A DNA stretch of 64,000 bases from Mesosutterella porci (GTDB taxonomy: Bacteria; Pseudomonadota; Gammaproteobacteria; Burkholderiales; Burkholderiaceae_F): assembly GCF_022134585.1 (NCBI RefSeq), contig NZ_JAKNCT010000003.1, forward strand, positions 169,201 to 233,200, in the 5' to 3' direction. Positions 15,052-25,265 of this stretch are shown piece after piece (within the stretch, counting starts at the first letter, position 1; each line of letters begins with the position of its first letter). Below the pieces are notes generated by a model. The model ran no database searches. It saw nothing but the letters and a program-made list of their open reading frames with translations, and had not been told where the DNA came from. The position numbers and the translations under genes were made by a program.

Positions 15052-15975
15052 TCAAAGCGCCTTCAGAAGCTCGGCGACTGACTCCTTCGCATCGGCCACG
15101 AGGCCGTAGTCGCACACCTCGAAGATCGGCGCCTCCGGATCCTTGTTGACGGCCACGATCACCTTGGAGCCCATCATGCCCGCGAGGTGCTGCAGCGCCC
15201 CGGAAATGCCGAAGGCCATGTAGAGATCGGGGGCCACGATCTTGCCGGTCTGCCCCACCTGCCACTCGTTCGGAGCGAGCCCCGCGTCGACGGCCACGCG
15301 GGTGGCGCCCACCGCGGCGCCAAGCTTGGCGGCGAGCCGGTCCAGGGCCTGGAATCCCGCAGCATCCTCGAGGCCCTGGCCGCCGGCCACGACGCGCTTG
15401 GCGGTGAGAAGCTCGGGCCTGTCGCTCTTTTTCACGTCCGAGGTGACGAAAACGCTGCCCTCGAAGGCTGGCGCCGCCGCTCCCGGCGCAACGGCTGCGG
15501 CCCCGTCCGCCGCGGCGGGCTCAAAGGAGGTGGTGCGCACGGTGGCCACCACGACGGCCCCTTCCGGGCACTGCACCGTGGTGATCACGCCGCCCGCATA
15601 GATCGCGCGGCGGAAGGTGTGCGGCCCAAGCACGGCTGAGACTTCGCTCAGCGGCGAGACGCCGAGCTTTGCCGCAACGCGGGGCATCGCCGCGCGGTTC
15701 AGGAAGCTCATCGCAAAGAAAATGTGGCTGCAGCCTCCGCAGTTGGCCAGCACCTGGGCCGCAATCGTCTCGGGCGACGGATGCTCGGGCGTCTCGACGG
15801 CGAGCACGCGCTCCACGCCGTGCAGTTTCGAAGCCTCGGGGCCGGCCCCTTCGGCGCCGTGCCCGGCCACGAGCAGGGTCACGGGACCGCCCGCCAGAGA
15901 GGCGGCCGCCACCGCGCTGGCCGTGGAAGCCTTCAGGCTGCCCTCTTCAAAATCAGCTACTACCAGAATCGTCAT
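15052..15975 (-). CDS. etfA: electron transfer flavoprotein alpha subunit
   Basis: The FAD-binding subunit of the heterodimeric ETF that passes electrons from acyl-CoA dehydrogenases toward the quinone pool. The start at 15975 ([12 protein letters not shown]) gives 307 residues, the family norm. The C-terminal FAD domain is complete: [32 protein letters not shown] and [12 protein letters not shown]. The gene is 23 bases after etfB and 12 before menI. No dehydrogenase or ETF-quinone oxidoreductase is encoded nearby, so the electron donor is unknown. Confidence 0.95.
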   Translation of the reverse strand: MTILVVADFEEGSLKASTASAVAAASLAGGPVTLLVAGHGAEGAGPEASKLHGVERVLAVETPEHPSPETIAAQVLANCGGCSHIFFAMSFLNRAAMPRVAAKLGVSPLSEVSAVLGPHTFRRAIYAGGVITTVQCPEGAVVVATVRTTSFEPAAADGAAAVAPGAAAPAFEGSVFVTSDVKKSDRPELLTAKRVVAGGQGLEDAAGFQALDRLAAKLGAAVGATRVAVDAGLAPNEWQVGQTGKIVAPDLYMAFGISGALQHLAGMMGSKVIVAVNKDPEAPIFEVCDYGLVADAKESVAELLKAL

Positions 15976-15998
15976 TTTGTCTTCAGCCTGATAAAAAG

Positions 15999-16757
15999 TT
16001 AAAGGACCTTCGCCTCGCAACGCAGTTTCTCGACGAGCTCGGCGACGCTGCCCACCATCACGCCGGCCTTGCGCGCGGGCGGCGCGTCGTAGCGGGTGAT
16101 TTTCAGCTGCGGGGCGAAATCGGCCCCGAACGTCTCCGCCTCGATCGTCTCCACGGGCTTCCTGCGCGCCTTCATCATGCTCGGCAGCGTCACGTAGCGG
16201 GGCTCTGCGAGCCGCAGGTCGGCCGCGAACACCGCCGGCAGCGACAGCTTCCTCAGCTCGGTCCCGTCCACGGTCTGGGAGGAGACATAAAGCGCGCCGT
16301 CCTTGAGCTCGACGCTGTTCGCGTTCGCTCCGAAAGGCGCATCCATCAGGGCGGCCAGCATGGCGCCCGTCTGACCCGCGTCGTCATCGATCGCCTGCTT
16401 GCCCACGGCGACGAGGTCGGGCTTCTCCCGGTCCACGACAGCCTTGAGAAGCCGAGCGACGCCCAGCGGCTCGGTCTTCGCGTCGGTATGAACGAGAATG
16501 CCGCGGTCGGCTCCCATGGCCAGCGCCACGCGGAGGGTGTCCACGGCCTTCGCCTCGCCCACGCTCACCGCGACCACCTCATCGGCCGCGCCCGTCTCCT
16601 TCAGGTGCACGGAAGCCTCGACGGCGATCTCATCAAAGGGATTGAGGGAGCGCCGGACCGCGGGCTTGCCGTCAACGTCCAAACCGCTGCCGTCGGCCAG
16701 CGCGTGAACCTTCACGTTGTAGTCGACCACTCTTTTAACTGCAACCAGAACCTTCAT
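15999..16757 (-). CDS. etfB: electron transfer flavoprotein beta subunit
   Basis: A 252-residue AMP-binding partner of EtfA. It begins MKVLVAVKRVVDYNVKV, and has the signatures NPFDEIAVE, VGKQAIDDDAGQTGAMLAA and the C-terminal LPSMMKARRKP typical of aerobic-type (group I) EtfB. The ATG at 16757 follows an AGGAGC ribosome site. It is the first gene of the five-gene operon ending in menE, with a TATAAT box upstream. I see no feature of the bifurcating (FixA-like) class. Confidence 0.95.
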   Translation of the reverse strand: MKVLVAVKRVVDYNVKVHALADGSGLDVDGKPAVRRSLNPFDEIAVEASVHLKETGAADEVVAVSVGEAKAVDTLRVALAMGADRGILVHTDAKTEPLGVARLLKAVVDREKPDLVAVGKQAIDDDAGQTGAMLAALMDAPFGANANSVELKDGALYVSSQTVDGTELRKLSLPAVFAADLRLAEPRYVTLPSMMKARRKPVETIEAETFGADFAPQLKITRYDAPPARKAGVMVGSVAELVEKLRCEAKVL

Positions 16758-17160
16758 TCATTGCTCCTAGGAAAGGGGTTCATGGGCGGAGACGCACCGG
16801 CTCGGGCCCGCCCTTGCTGTGTGGAGAGGCATTATAAAGGCCCCTTCCCGCCTTTAACGAGGAAGAAAAAGTCATCTGCTTGCCTTTTTGATACCACCAA
16901 AGCTCCCCTCTCTACTTCTTCGTGACGAAGCCGGCTACCCCTTCTGGCGCCGAGCCCCGGGCTCCGATTCTGTCAAAATAGAGGGATTGCCGGGGGGAGG
17001 TGTCTGCGCGCTCCCGCCCACGGGCTTTGCCTTTTTCCTTTTCCCGCGCCCCGCCGCGCGAAGCCTGCCGCTCTTTGGGGAAACACGAAGCCCATGATCA
17101 GATGAAGTGTTTTGAGTTCTTTTGTTTTTCTGTCCATTTGGAATTAATCAGGAGACCCCT
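16758..17160. other. divergent etfB / fhs intergenic region
   Basis: About 400 bases with no credible gene. It contains a minus-strand TATAAT at 16831-16836 for etfB and, next to fhs, an AT-richer stretch followed by a CAGGAG ribosome site. The middle is GC-rich and shows no riboswitch that I can recognise. Confidence 0.6.
16831..16836 (-). promoter_or_regulatory. candidate -10 box of the etf-men operon
   Basis: A perfect TATAAT on the minus strand about 74 bases before the etfB start. The best -35 at 16-17 bases is poor (GTTAAA-like), so an activator or another start is possible. Confidence 0.4.
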
Positions 17161-18807
17161 ATGCTGTCTGACATTGAAATCGCCCATGCGACCAAGCTGA
17201 AGCCAATCGAGCAGCTCGCCCACGAAATCGGGCTCTCTGACGAGGAGTTCGAGCCCTACGGCCGCGACAAGGCGAAGGTCAAGCTCTCCCCGGAGCGCAA
17301 GCCCCACGGCAAGCTCATCCTTGTGACGGCCACCTCCGGCATGCCCGCGGGCTCGGGCAAAACGACGACCTCGATCGCACTCGCCCAGGGACTGCGCAGG
17401 ATCGGCAAAAAGTCCTGCCTCGCGCTTCGCGAGCCCTCGCTCGGCCCGTGCTTCGGCATGAAGGGCGGCGCCGCCGGCGGCGGCTATTCCCAGGTGCTGC
17501 CGATGGAGTCGATCAACCTGCACTTCACCGGCGACTTCCACGCGATCACCGCTGCGAACAACCTGCTCGCGGCCATCATCGACAACTGCCGCTTCCGCGG
17601 CGAGCACGACATCAAGGAAGTGACCTGGAAGCGCGTGCTCGATGTGAACGACCGGCAGCTGCGCTTCATCGTGACGGGCCTGGGCGGCTCCGCCAACGGC
17701 GTGCCCGCCGAGACGGGCTTTGACATCACGGTGGCCTCGGAACTGATGGCGGTGTTCTGCCTCGCCAAGGACGAGGAGGACCTGCGTGCGCGCATCGACC
17801 GGATGGTGGTCGCCACAAAGCGCGACGGCTCGGCGCTCACCGTCAAGGAAATCGGCTGCACCGGGGCGCTGATGGCGCTGCTGCTCGAGGCGGTGAAGCC
17901 GAACCTCGTGCAGACGATCGAAGGCGGCCCTGCGTTCATCCACGGCGGGCCGTTTGCGAACATCGCCCACGGCTGCAACTCGGTGGCCGCCACCAAGGCC
18001 GCCCTCACGATCGGCGACTACGCCATCACGGAGGCGGGCTTCGGTTCAGAGCTGGGCGGAGAAAAATTCTTCGACATCAAGTGCCGCTCGGCCGGCCTGC
18101 GCCCGAACGCCACGGTGATCGTGACAAGCACCCGCGCCCTGCACTGGCACGGCGGCGTCCCGCTGGCCGACATCGGCCAGCCCAACCTCGAGGCGCTCAA
18201 AAAAGGCCTGTGCAACCTCGACCACCACGTGCGCAACATGCAGGGCTTCGGCCCGAACGTCGTCGTGGCCCTCAACCACTTCGCCAACGACGACGAGGCT
18301 GAGATCGAGGTGATCCGCAGGCGCTGCGAGGAGCTTGGCGCGCGCTTCGCCGTTTCCGACGGGTTCGCCCGCGGAGGCGCCGGAACCGAGGAACTCGCGC
18401 GGCAGGTGGTCGAAGCCTGCGAGGGCGATCCCCGTCCGATCAATTTCGCCTACGAGGAGGACGCCCCGATCCTCGACAAGCTCCAGGCGGTCATCACGCG
18501 CTGCTACGGCGCGAAGGACTTCAGCCTCTCGCCCAAGGCGGTGAAGGATCTGAAGCAGATCGAGTCGCTCGGCTTCGGGCGGCTGCCGATCTGCATCGCG
18601 AAGACTCCGCTGTCGCTGTCGCACGATCCGAAGCTGCTGGGCGCCCCGAAGGGCTTCACCATCCCCGTGGAGCGCATGATCCTCAACGCAGGAGCGGGCT
18701 TTGTCGTGATCACGACCGGCTCCATCCTGAGAATGCCGGGCCTTCCCAAAGTTCCCAACGCCTTCAAGATCGATGTGAAGGACGGGCAGATTGTGGGCCT
18801 GTCCTGA
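17161..18807 (+). CDS. fhs: formate-tetrahydrofolate ligase
   Basis: Uses ATP to join formate to tetrahydrofolate, giving 10-formyl-THF for purine and initiator tRNA synthesis. The ATG at 17161, after a CAGGAG ribosome site, yields 548 residues (usual 550-560). The P-loop-like site reads MPAGSGKTTTS rather than the more common TPAGEGKTTT. Other hallmarks include EPSLGPCFGMKGGAAGGGYSQ, HFTGD and the C-terminal GSILRMPGLPKVPNA. It stands alone with its own terminator. The enzyme is frequent in anaerobes and patchy in Betaproteobacteria, in line with an anaerobic lifestyle. Confidence 0.96.
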   Translation: MLSDIEIAHATKLKPIEQLAHEIGLSDEEFEPYGRDKAKVKLSPERKPHGKLILVTATSGMPAGSGKTTTSIALAQGLRRIGKKSCLALREPSLGPCFGMKGGAAGGGYSQVLPMESINLHFTGDFHAITAANNLLAAIIDNCRFRGEHDIKEVTWKRVLDVNDRQLRFIVTGLGGSANGVPAETGFDITVASELMAVFCLAKDEEDLRARIDRMVVATKRDGSALTVKEIGCTGALMALLLEAVKPNLVQTIEGGPAFIHGGPFANIAHGCNSVAATKAALTIGDYAITEAGFGSELGGEKFFDIKCRSAGLRPNATVIVTSTRALHWHGGVPLADIGQPNLEALKKGLCNLDHHVRNMQGFGPNVVVALNHFANDDEAEIEVIRRRCEELGARFAVSDGFARGGAGTEELARQVVEACEGDPRPINFAYEEDAPILDKLQAVITRCYGAKDFSLSPKAVKDLKQIESLGFGRLPICIAKTPLSLSHDPKLLGAPKGFTIPVERMILNAGAGFVVITTGSILRMPGLPKVPNAFKIDVKDGQIVGLS

Positions 18808-18830
18808 TCCCCCCGGCCCGGCCGGGAGTG

Positions 18831-18859
18831 AAAAAAGCCGCCCTCCGGGGCGGCTTTTT
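18831..18859. terminator. bidirectional terminator between fhs and pgsA
   Basis: A GCCGCCC/GGGCGGC stem with a tight loop has T5 on the plus side and T6 on the minus side. It sits between the convergent fhs and pgsA stops. Confidence 0.85.
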
Positions 18860-18877
18860 CGTGCGCAGGAAAGCGCT

Positions 18878-19501
18878 TCAGCGATCCTGGTTCTTCAGCT
18901 TTTCATCCGGGTACAGGAAGGGGATCGCAGCCTTCGTGTAAACGCACATCGAGTAGAGCGTGAGGATCACGGCGATCCAGATGAGCCAGGTCCCGATCAG
19001 AGAAATGTTGAGCCCCCAGAGGGGATCGTGCCAGAGCAGCATCGGGATGGCGACCATCTGCGCGATCGCCTTCACCTTGCCGTACCAGTTCACCTTCACG
19101 TGGGAGGAGGCTCCGACCTTGGCCATCCATTCGCGCAGCCCCGTCACGGCGATCTCGCGCCCCACGATGATGAGGGCGACCAGCATGTCGATGCGGCGCA
19201 GCGCGAGCAGCGCGATCACCGCCGCGCACACGAGCAACTTGTCGGCCACAGAGTCCAGGAAGGCGCCCATCGGGGTGGTGAGGTTGAAGTGCCTCGCGAT
19301 GAAGCCGTCCAGGGCGTCGGTGACAGCCGCAATGCAGAAGATCACGCAGGCGATCACGTTCTGCGCGTGCGGGCTGAGGCAGCCGAGATAAAAGACCCCG
19401 ATCACGAACGGGATCAGCGCGACGCGGGTCCACGTGAGCGCCATCGGCACATTGAGCCGGCTCCGTGACCGGGCTGTCGAGGAATTCTGTACTTCAGACA
19501 T
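18878..19501 (-). CDS. pgsA: CDP-diacylglycerol-glycerol-3-phosphate 3-phosphatidyltransferase
   Basis: Makes phosphatidylglycerol phosphate from CDP-diacylglycerol and glycerol 3-phosphate; inner membrane. The 207-residue protein has four to five hydrophobic segments and the CDP-alcohol phosphotransferase motif, seen here as DALDGFIAR followed by GAFLDSVADK (DGxxAR-x8-GxxxDxxxD). The N-terminal 15-20 residues are polar and precede NVPMALTWTRVALIP. The gene lies 110 bases downstream of uvrC, a conserved pairing in Proteobacteria. Confidence 0.95.
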   Translation of the reverse strand: MSEVQNSSTARSRSRLNVPMALTWTRVALIPFVIGVFYLGCLSPHAQNVIACVIFCIAAVTDALDGFIARHFNLTTPMGAFLDSVADKLLVCAAVIALLALRRIDMLVALIIVGREIAVTGLREWMAKVGASSHVKVNWYGKVKAIAQMVAIPMLLWHDPLWGLNISLIGTWLIWIAVILTLYSMCVYTKAAIPFLYPDEKLKNQDR

Positions 19502-19611
19502 AACGGCACCGCAGCCCCGCAGTCAGGGCGCGGGGCGAAGAAAAAAATAACGAAGACGTTCCCGATTGTAATGCGTGCTGAGGACGAATTCGTCCGCCTG
19601 AGCAGTGAATT

Positions 19612-21483
19612 TCATGCCGAGGCCTCGCCGTGCAGCTGCAGGTAGATCTTTTCGGCGAGCGTTTTGGAGATGCCCTCGACAGACTCGATTTCCTCGACGG
19701 AGGCGTTGCGCAGGCCCTTCATGCCGCCGAATCGCGCGAGCAGCCTCGCCCGGCGCTTCGGCCCCACGCCCTCGAAGTCTTCGAGGCGGCTGCGGCTGCG
19801 GGGCTTCGCGCGCCGCGCCCGCATGCCGGTGATGGCGAACCGGTGGGCCTCGTCGCGGATTTCGGCCACGAGCATGAGTGCGGGCGACTGCGGCCCGAGC
19901 ACCAGGGGCTCGCGGTGCTGGTCGCGGGGAAAGACGAGGGTCTCGAGCCCCACCTTGCGGCCCTCGCCCTTGGCAACGCCCACGATGTGGGAAGTGTCCA
20001 GCCCCAGGGAATCGAAAACCTCCCGGGCCATCTCGACCTGCCCGCGCCCGCCGTCGATGAAGACCACCGTAGGCATCGGGGAGCGGCCCCTGGCCACCGC
20101 GCTGTAGCGGCGCGTGATCACTTCCTTCATCGCCGCATAGTCATCGCCGGGCGTCACATCGTCGATGTTGAAGCGCCGATACTCGGAGGAGTCCATCCTG
20201 AAGTTTCTGAACACCACGCAGGAGGCGATGGTGGCCTCGCCCGCCGTGTGGCTGATGTCGAAGCACTCCGCGCGGAAGTCCTCGAGCCGCCCGCTCTCGG
20301 GCCGGATCCCCAGCGCGTCGACGAGCTCCTGCAGCCTCGACTTCTCGCCCAGCTCGACCGCGATGTGGCTCTCGAGGGCGATTTTCGCGCCAGCCTGGGC
20401 CATCTCGAGCCAGCGGCGCCGGGCGCCCTGGGGCTCGCCCACCACGGGAACCCGCCGGCCGGCGATCTCGGAGAGCAGCTCAGAGAGCGCCGCGGGGTCC
20501 CTCGCGTCCGCAGTCACGACCACGGTCGGGACCGGCAGCCCCTCGTAGTGGTGAGACACGAAGGCCTCGAGGATATCCGGGGCATCCTCGGGCGCGGCCT
20601 CCTTCTCGTGGCTCGGGAAAAAAGCCCTGTCGCCCAGGTGCCGCCCTCCGCGCACCATGGCCAGGTTCACGCAGGCCCTGCCTCTGTCGACGGCGACCGC
20701 GATGATGTCGGCGTCGACGTCGCCCCCCGTGGTCTCGATCGTCTGCCCCTCGAGCACGGTCGAGAGCGCGGCAAGCTTGTCGCGGAGCCTCGCCGCGTCC
20801 TCGAACCGCAGCTCGGAGGCCGCCGCAGCCATCTGTGATTCAAGCTCCGACATGAGCTCTCCGCCGTCGCCCGAAAGGAAGCGCTTCGCCCGGCGCACGT
20901 CCTGCGCGTACTCCTCCTCGCTCACCGCTCCCACGCACGGCGCCGAGCAGCGGCCGATCTGGCCGAGCAGGCAAGGCCTCGAGCGGTTGCGGAAATTGGT
21001 CTCCTCGCAGGTGCGCAGCTGGAACACCTTCTGCAGCACCGCGATCGACTGGCGCACCGCGCCGCTGTTCGGGAACGGGCCGAAATACGTGCTCCTGCGG
21101 TCCACGCCCCCGCGGTAGAAGCTGATCCGCGGGTAGGCCTCCGAGCCGATCCTGAGATACGGGTAGGTCTTGTCGTCGCGGAAGACGATGTTGTACTTGG
21201 GCTTGAGGGACTTGATCAGGTTGTGCTCGAGCAGCAGCGCCTCGGCCTCGGACCGGGTGACGGTGGTCTCAAGCTTCTCGACCTGGGAGATCATGAGCGC
21301 GATGCGCGGCGACAGGTCCGATTTCTGGAAATAGCTTGAGACGCGCTTCTTCAGGTCCCTGGCCTTGCCGACGTAAAGGCAGTGCCCTGCGGCATCGAAG
21401 TAGCGGTACACCCCCGGCAGCGAGGGCAGATTTCTTAAAATAAGCGCGTAATCGAAATCGGCGGGGGGCGTTCCCTTGGGCAT
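19612..21483 (-). CDS. uvrC: excinuclease ABC subunit C
   Basis: The nuclease subunit that incises DNA on both sides of a lesion in nucleotide excision repair. The 623 residues show the GIY-YIG domain (LPGVYRYF...[12 protein letters not shown], about 17-50), a cysteine cluster (CEETNF...[14 protein letters not shown]), the UVR domain that binds UvrB (about 205-240), the RNase H-like 3'-UTR-side domain and tandem helix-hairpin-helix motifs at the C-terminus ([25 protein letters not shown]). The length is normal and no frame disruption is seen. pgsA follows. Confidence 0.97.
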   Translation of the reverse strand: MPKGTPPADFDYALILRNLPSLPGVYRYFDAAGHCLYVGKARDLKKRVSSYFQKSDLSPRIALMISQVEKLETTVTRSEAEALLLEHNLIKSLKPKYNIVFRDDKTYPYLRIGSEAYPRISFYRGGVDRRSTYFGPFPNSGAVRQSIAVLQKVFQLRTCEETNFRNRSRPCLLGQIGRCSAPCVGAVSEEEYAQDVRRAKRFLSGDGGELMSELESQMAAAASELRFEDAARLRDKLAALSTVLEGQTIETTGGDVDADIIAVAVDRGRACVNLAMVRGGRHLGDRAFFPSHEKEAAPEDAPDILEAFVSHHYEGLPVPTVVVTADARDPAALSELLSEIAGRRVPVVGEPQGARRRWLEMAQAGAKIALESHIAVELGEKSRLQELVDALGIRPESGRLEDFRAECFDISHTAGEATIASCVVFRNFRMDSSEYRRFNIDDVTPGDDYAAMKEVITRRYSAVARGRSPMPTVVFIDGGRGQVEMAREVFDSLGLDTSHIVGVAKGEGRKVGLETLVFPRDQHREPLVLGPQSPALMLVAEIRDEAHRFAITGMRARRAKPRSRSRLEDFEGVGPKRRARLLARFGGMKGLRNASVEEIESVEGISKTLAEKIYLQLHGEASA

Positions 21484-21593
21484 GAGGTCTCCTTGGTGGG
21501 GGAAGGCCGAAAAGCACGGCTGACGCGCTTTCCCTCCCCCTTAAGGCCTCAGAGTCTAAAGCACGCGGCCCCTTGCTGCTGCGGCGACAAATC

Positions 21594-22730
21594 ATGCAAA
21601 GCTACACTCAGGAGCGGCCCCTGCGCTGCGACATTTTCTGCCACGTGATTGACAACTTCGGCGACGCGGGCGTGTGCTGGAGGCTCGCCCGGGCGCTTTC
21701 CAGCGAGGAGGGCTTCAAGATCACGCTCTATATCGACGATCTCGCAACCCTCGCGCGAATCGCGCCCGGCGTCGTCCCCTCGCGCCGCTCGGGCCAGACC
21801 GTCTCGGGCGTCACCGTCCGGGGCTGGGAGGAATGCCTCGGGCGCGGCCCCGGCGACGCTGTGGTCGAAACCTTCGGCTGCCGGCTTCCGGACGCATTTG
21901 AGGAGGCGATCGCCGCCCGGATCGCCTCCGGACGGCCCACAGCCTGGCTCAACCTCGAGTACCTCTCGGCCGAAGACTGGGTGGAGGGCTGCCACGGGCT
22001 GCCCTCGCCGCACCCGCGTCTCCAGGCGACGAAAACCTTCTTCTTTCCGGGCTTCACGCAGAAGACCGGGGGCGTGCTGATAGAGCGCGGGCTGCTGGAG
22101 GCGCGCGACCGCTTCTCCCCGCAGGACAAGGCCGCGGCGCTTCGTAGCCTCGGGGCGGATCCGGACAGCCCCTTCAGCCTCTTTTTCTTCTCCTACCCGA
22201 GCGCTCCGGTCGAATCCCTGGCGGCTTCCCTGGCCGCGGACCCCAGGCCGCTGCAGGTTCTCGCCGCTCCCGGCGAGGCCGGCCGCAGGCTGGGCGAGGC
22301 GCTGCGCCCGCTGGAGGCTCCCCAGGTGTCCTTCCGGCCTGTGCCCGCAGTTGCGCAGGACAAGTTCGACCGGCTGCTGTGGTGCGCCGACGCCCTCATC
22401 GTCCGCGGCGAAGACTCCTTCGTGCGCGCCCAGCTCTCCGCAAGGCCTTTCCTCTGGACCATCTATCCGCAGGATGAGAACGCGCACATCGTGAAGCTGC
22501 GCGCCTTCATGGACCGGATCGCCCCGTCCTTTCTCGAGCCCGCCGGGGCGATCTGGCGGGAGGCGAATCTCGCCTGGAATGAAAACCGCTGGGAAAACCG
22601 CCACTGGGCGGCATTCCGCAGCGCCTCCGGTGCTCTCGCCGCGGGCGGACGGCGCTGGGCGGCCCGCCTGGCCGGTCTCGGATCGCTCTCCCGCAGCCTA
22701 GCCAGACAGATAAAAAAAGAGCTAGAATAA
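21594..22730 (+). CDS. earP: EF-P arginine rhamnosyltransferase
   Basis: Transfers rhamnose from dTDP-beta-L-rhamnose to Arg32 of elongation factor P, activating it to rescue ribosomes stalled at polyproline. The 378-residue GT-B protein has the N-terminal [12 protein letters not shown] motif with two aspartates (Asp20, Asp24) of the type known to be essential, and the late [10 protein letters not shown] motif. ATG at 21594 is preferred to an upstream TTG. The target gene efp starts 82 bases downstream, the arrangement that defined this family. The target protein has the required arginine. Confidence 0.94.
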   Translation: MQSYTQERPLRCDIFCHVIDNFGDAGVCWRLARALSSEEGFKITLYIDDLATLARIAPGVVPSRRSGQTVSGVTVRGWEECLGRGPGDAVVETFGCRLPDAFEEAIAARIASGRPTAWLNLEYLSAEDWVEGCHGLPSPHPRLQATKTFFFPGFTQKTGGVLIERGLLEARDRFSPQDKAAALRSLGADPDSPFSLFFFSYPSAPVESLAASLAADPRPLQVLAAPGEAGRRLGEALRPLEAPQVSFRPVPAVAQDKFDRLLWCADALIVRGEDSFVRAQLSARPFLWTIYPQDENAHIVKLRAFMDRIAPSFLEPAGAIWREANLAWNENRWENRHWAAFRSASGALAAGGRRWAARLAGLGSLSRSLARQIKKELE

Positions 22731-22812
22731 TGGGCTTGAAATTTTCCCCGCCCGGCCGTTCGCGAGCAAATGCCAGAAAGTGCCAGGCTTCTCTAAAGGT
22801 AGAACTCAGATT

Positions 22813-23373
22813 ATGAAAACCGCTCAGGAACTTCGCGCCGGCAACGTCTTCATGGTTGGCAAGGACCCGATGGTTGTGGTCAAGGCCGTTTACTCCAAGG
22901 GTGGCCGCGGCGCCTCCACCGTCAAGATGAAGATGCGCAACCTTCTGACGGGCGCCATCACCGAAACCGTGTACCGCGCTGACGACAAGTTCGAGGACCT
23001 GATCCTCGAGCGCAAGGACGTGACCTACTCCTACTACGCCGATCCGTCCTATGTCTGGATGGACTCCGATTACAACCAGTACGAAGTCGGCGAAGAGGCC
23101 ATGACCGAGGCGAAGAAGTACCTGCAGGAAGAAATGCCCGCCGAGCTTACGTTCTACAACGGCCAGCCCATCTCCGTTGAGCTGCCGACCAAGCTCGTGC
23201 GTGAAATCGGCTACACCGAGCCCGCCGTGAAGGGCGACACCTCCGGCAAGGTCATGAAGCCCGCCAAGCTGAAGGACACCGGCTACGAGCTGCAGGTCCC
23301 CGCCTTCATCAACGTCGGCGACAAGATTGAAATCGATACCCGCACCGGCGAGTATTCCAACCGCGTGAAGTAA
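22813..23373 (+). CDS. efp: elongation factor P, arginine-rhamnosylation type
   Basis: Stimulates peptide-bond formation at stalled proline stretches. The 186-residue protein starts [11 protein letters not shown]; the modified loop reads SKGGRGAS, with arginine at position 32 where E. coli has a beta-lysylated lysine. This matches the rhamnosylated class, and the modifying enzyme EarP is encoded immediately upstream. No epmA or epmB genes are in the window. KOW-like and OB domains are intact, ending in [13 protein letters not shown] strong terminator follows. Confidence 0.97.
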   Translation: MKTAQELRAGNVFMVGKDPMVVVKAVYSKGGRGASTVKMKMRNLLTGAITETVYRADDKFEDLILERKDVTYSYYADPSYVWMDSDYNQYEVGEEAMTEAKKYLQEEMPAELTFYNGQPISVELPTKLVREIGYTEPAVKGDTSGKVMKPAKLKDTGYELQVPAFINVGDKIEIDTRTGEYSNRVK

Positions 23374-23400
23374 TTTCCCTGATCTTCAGGAGAAAGAACC

Positions 23401-23436
23401 AAAGCCTGGCGCAATTTTCTGCACCAGGCTTTTTTC
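23401..23436 (+). terminator. efp terminator
   Basis: Stem AAGCCTGG/CCAGGCTT with a 14-base loop followed by T6, 27 bases after the efp stop. It separates efp from the downstream transferase gene. Confidence 0.85.
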
Positions 23437-23469
23437 GGCCCGCGTCTGGCCTACCCCGGCACCCAAGGC

Positions 23470-25134
23470 ATGAAAAAGCTCCCATTCCTTCTTTCCCGCC
23501 AGCGCCTGAGCGCAGCCGCCCTGTGCCTTGCGGCCGGCTTTTTTCTGCCCTTTTCGGCGCTGCCTGCGGCTCGCTCGGCGCAGCTCGCCTCGCTTCTGAT
23601 ACCCTTCGGGCTTTTTTTCGCCTTGTCGCCGCGCAGGCCGGGATGGGTCAGGGCCGCCGCAGCTTTTTTTCTTGCGGCCTGCCTGCTGAGCTGCGCTGAT
23701 TCGGCCCTGCGGGGCTTTCTCATGACGTCCTACGAGTCGGACTACTTCTCGGGGTTCGTCATCCAGGCGCTTGCGAACACCAGCCCGCAGGAGGCCCGCG
23801 AGTACCTCGCCACGGCCCAGCCCCAGATCCTTTTCTGGGCAGGCGCGGGACTTGCGGTTTTCCTGATTCAGGCCGCCTTGATTCTTTCGAGCCTGAGGCG
23901 CAGCCTTCCTCTGGGCTGTTCTTTGCCGCAGCGGCCGGGCGACTTCAGGCCCGGCCTCCCGTCGGGCGCCGCCCTGTGCCTGGCCGCCGCTGCCGTCGCG
24001 GGACTCACCCTCTTCAACCATTCATGGCGGTCGCACATGGTGCCGCTCTCCTGGATCAAGGCCGCGGCCTGCGCGGAAAGCTACCGGGACTTCTGGCGGC
24101 AGAGCGACGAGCGTAACGCCGAGATTGCCCACGTCTCGCAAAGCCTGATCACTCACGTGGGTGACGCGCCGAAAACCATCGTTCTGGTCATAGGCGAGAG
24201 CCTCACCCGAGACAACATGAGCCTTTTCGGCTACTCGCGCGACACGACCCCGGAGCTGCGCGGCATGGTGCAGAAAGGCGAAATCACCGCCGTTGCCGAC
24301 AGCTGGTCGACGGCAGCCCAGACCATCGCCGCCTTCGAATCGATGTTTCGCTTTCCTGCCGGCCAGGCGCAGCTGCAGGGCCGCGGCAATCTTTTCGCCT
24401 TCTTCCGCGCCGCCGGCTTCCGGATCATCTGGATCTCGAACCAGGACGACCTCGCGATCAAGGAGCTCTACCAGGACTACGCTGACAAGGCCGTCCTCCT
24501 CAACCGCGTCTCAGGCCGCTCCACCCGGTCCATGGACGAGAAGCTCCTGCAGCCGCTTTCGGCCGCCATGCAGGATCCGGCGCCAAGGAAGCTCATTGTC
24601 GTGCACATGCTCGGAGCCCACCCGCACTTCGCCCTGCGCTATCCGGATCGCCTGAAGGACGCCTGGAGCGGATCCGACAGCGTCTCAAGATCCATGGAAA
24701 AGCTCGGCCGCGGGCCGATCGTGCGCGGCCAGCTCAACGACTACGACCGCGCGATGCTCTATCAGGACGAAGTCCTCGCGCGAATCTTCAGGATCGTCCG
24801 CGACGGGGCCGGAAACCGAAGCACGCTCTGCCTTTTTCTGTCGGACCACGGCGTGGAGACCGGCCGCTACGACAACCGCGTCGGGCACTCCCCGTCTTCT
24901 CCCTCAAGCTACCGCATCCCTGTCCTTCTCTGGGCGCGGGGGCCGCTTGAACAGGCGGTCCGAAAGGCGGCCGAGCGCCCCTTCAGGGCTGACTGGACCG
25001 ACAGCCTGCTGCTCGATGCGGCGGAGATCCGCTGGAAGGGCGAACGGCCCCATGAGTCCCTTCTCAATCCGGACTACCGATGGTCAGAGCCTGAATCCAG
25101 GCGCCGTTTTTCATCCGCCCTCAGCCGCGACTAA
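23470..25134 (+). CDS. phosphoethanolamine transferase (EptA/CptA-like, sulfatase fold)
   Basis: A 554-residue inner-membrane enzyme likely to move phosphoethanolamine from phosphatidylethanolamine to lipid A or LPS core. Four to five N-terminal membrane segments end near residue 190, followed by a periplasmic alkaline-phosphatase-fold domain. Metal and catalytic features: GESLTRDNMSLFGYSR (Glu243), a nucleophile candidate Thr281 in SWSTAAQT, His384/His386 in HMLGAHPHF, and Asp459/His460 in SDHGVE. It is preceded by the efp terminator and probably has its own promoter. Related enzymes give polymyxin resistance, but substrate and phenotype cannot be read here. Confidence 0.88.
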   Translation: MKKLPFLLSRQRLSAAALCLAAGFFLPFSALPAARSAQLASLLIPFGLFFALSPRRPGWVRAAAAFFLAACLLSCADSALRGFLMTSYESDYFSGFVIQALANTSPQEAREYLATAQPQILFWAGAGLAVFLIQAALILSSLRRSLPLGCSLPQRPGDFRPGLPSGAALCLAAAAVAGLTLFNHSWRSHMVPLSWIKAAACAESYRDFWRQSDERNAEIAHVSQSLITHVGDAPKTIVLVIGESLTRDNMSLFGYSRDTTPELRGMVQKGEITAVADSWSTAAQTIAAFESMFRFPAGQAQLQGRGNLFAFFRAAGFRIIWISNQDDLAIKELYQDYADKAVLLNRVSGRSTRSMDEKLLQPLSAAMQDPAPRKLIVVHMLGAHPHFALRYPDRLKDAWSGSDSVSRSMEKLGRGPIVRGQLNDYDRAMLYQDEVLARIFRIVRDGAGNRSTLCLFLSDHGVETGRYDNRVGHSPSSPSSYRIPVLLWARGPLEQAVRKAAERPFRADWTDSLLLDAAEIRWKGERPHESLLNPDYRWSEPESRRRFSSALSRD

Positions 25135-25265
25135 GTTCGGTAAGAAAAGGCCTGTGCGATGTTTCCCGGACTTTGCATAGGTAAAAATGCGTAACATTCG
25201 AATGAATCGGGCCGGCATCTAGGTAATATGCCTTACGTCATAATGCTTGGCGTGGAGTGTGAAGA

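Noticed and set aside
17080..17160. Tetrahydrofolate riboswitch before fhs
   Set aside because: The leader shows no recognisable pseudoknot-like conserved segments; it only has a ribosome site.
25135..25265. Possible HicA toxin upstream of the HicB-like gene
   Set aside because: No ORF with the HicA dsRNA-binding pattern or a suitable length was found.
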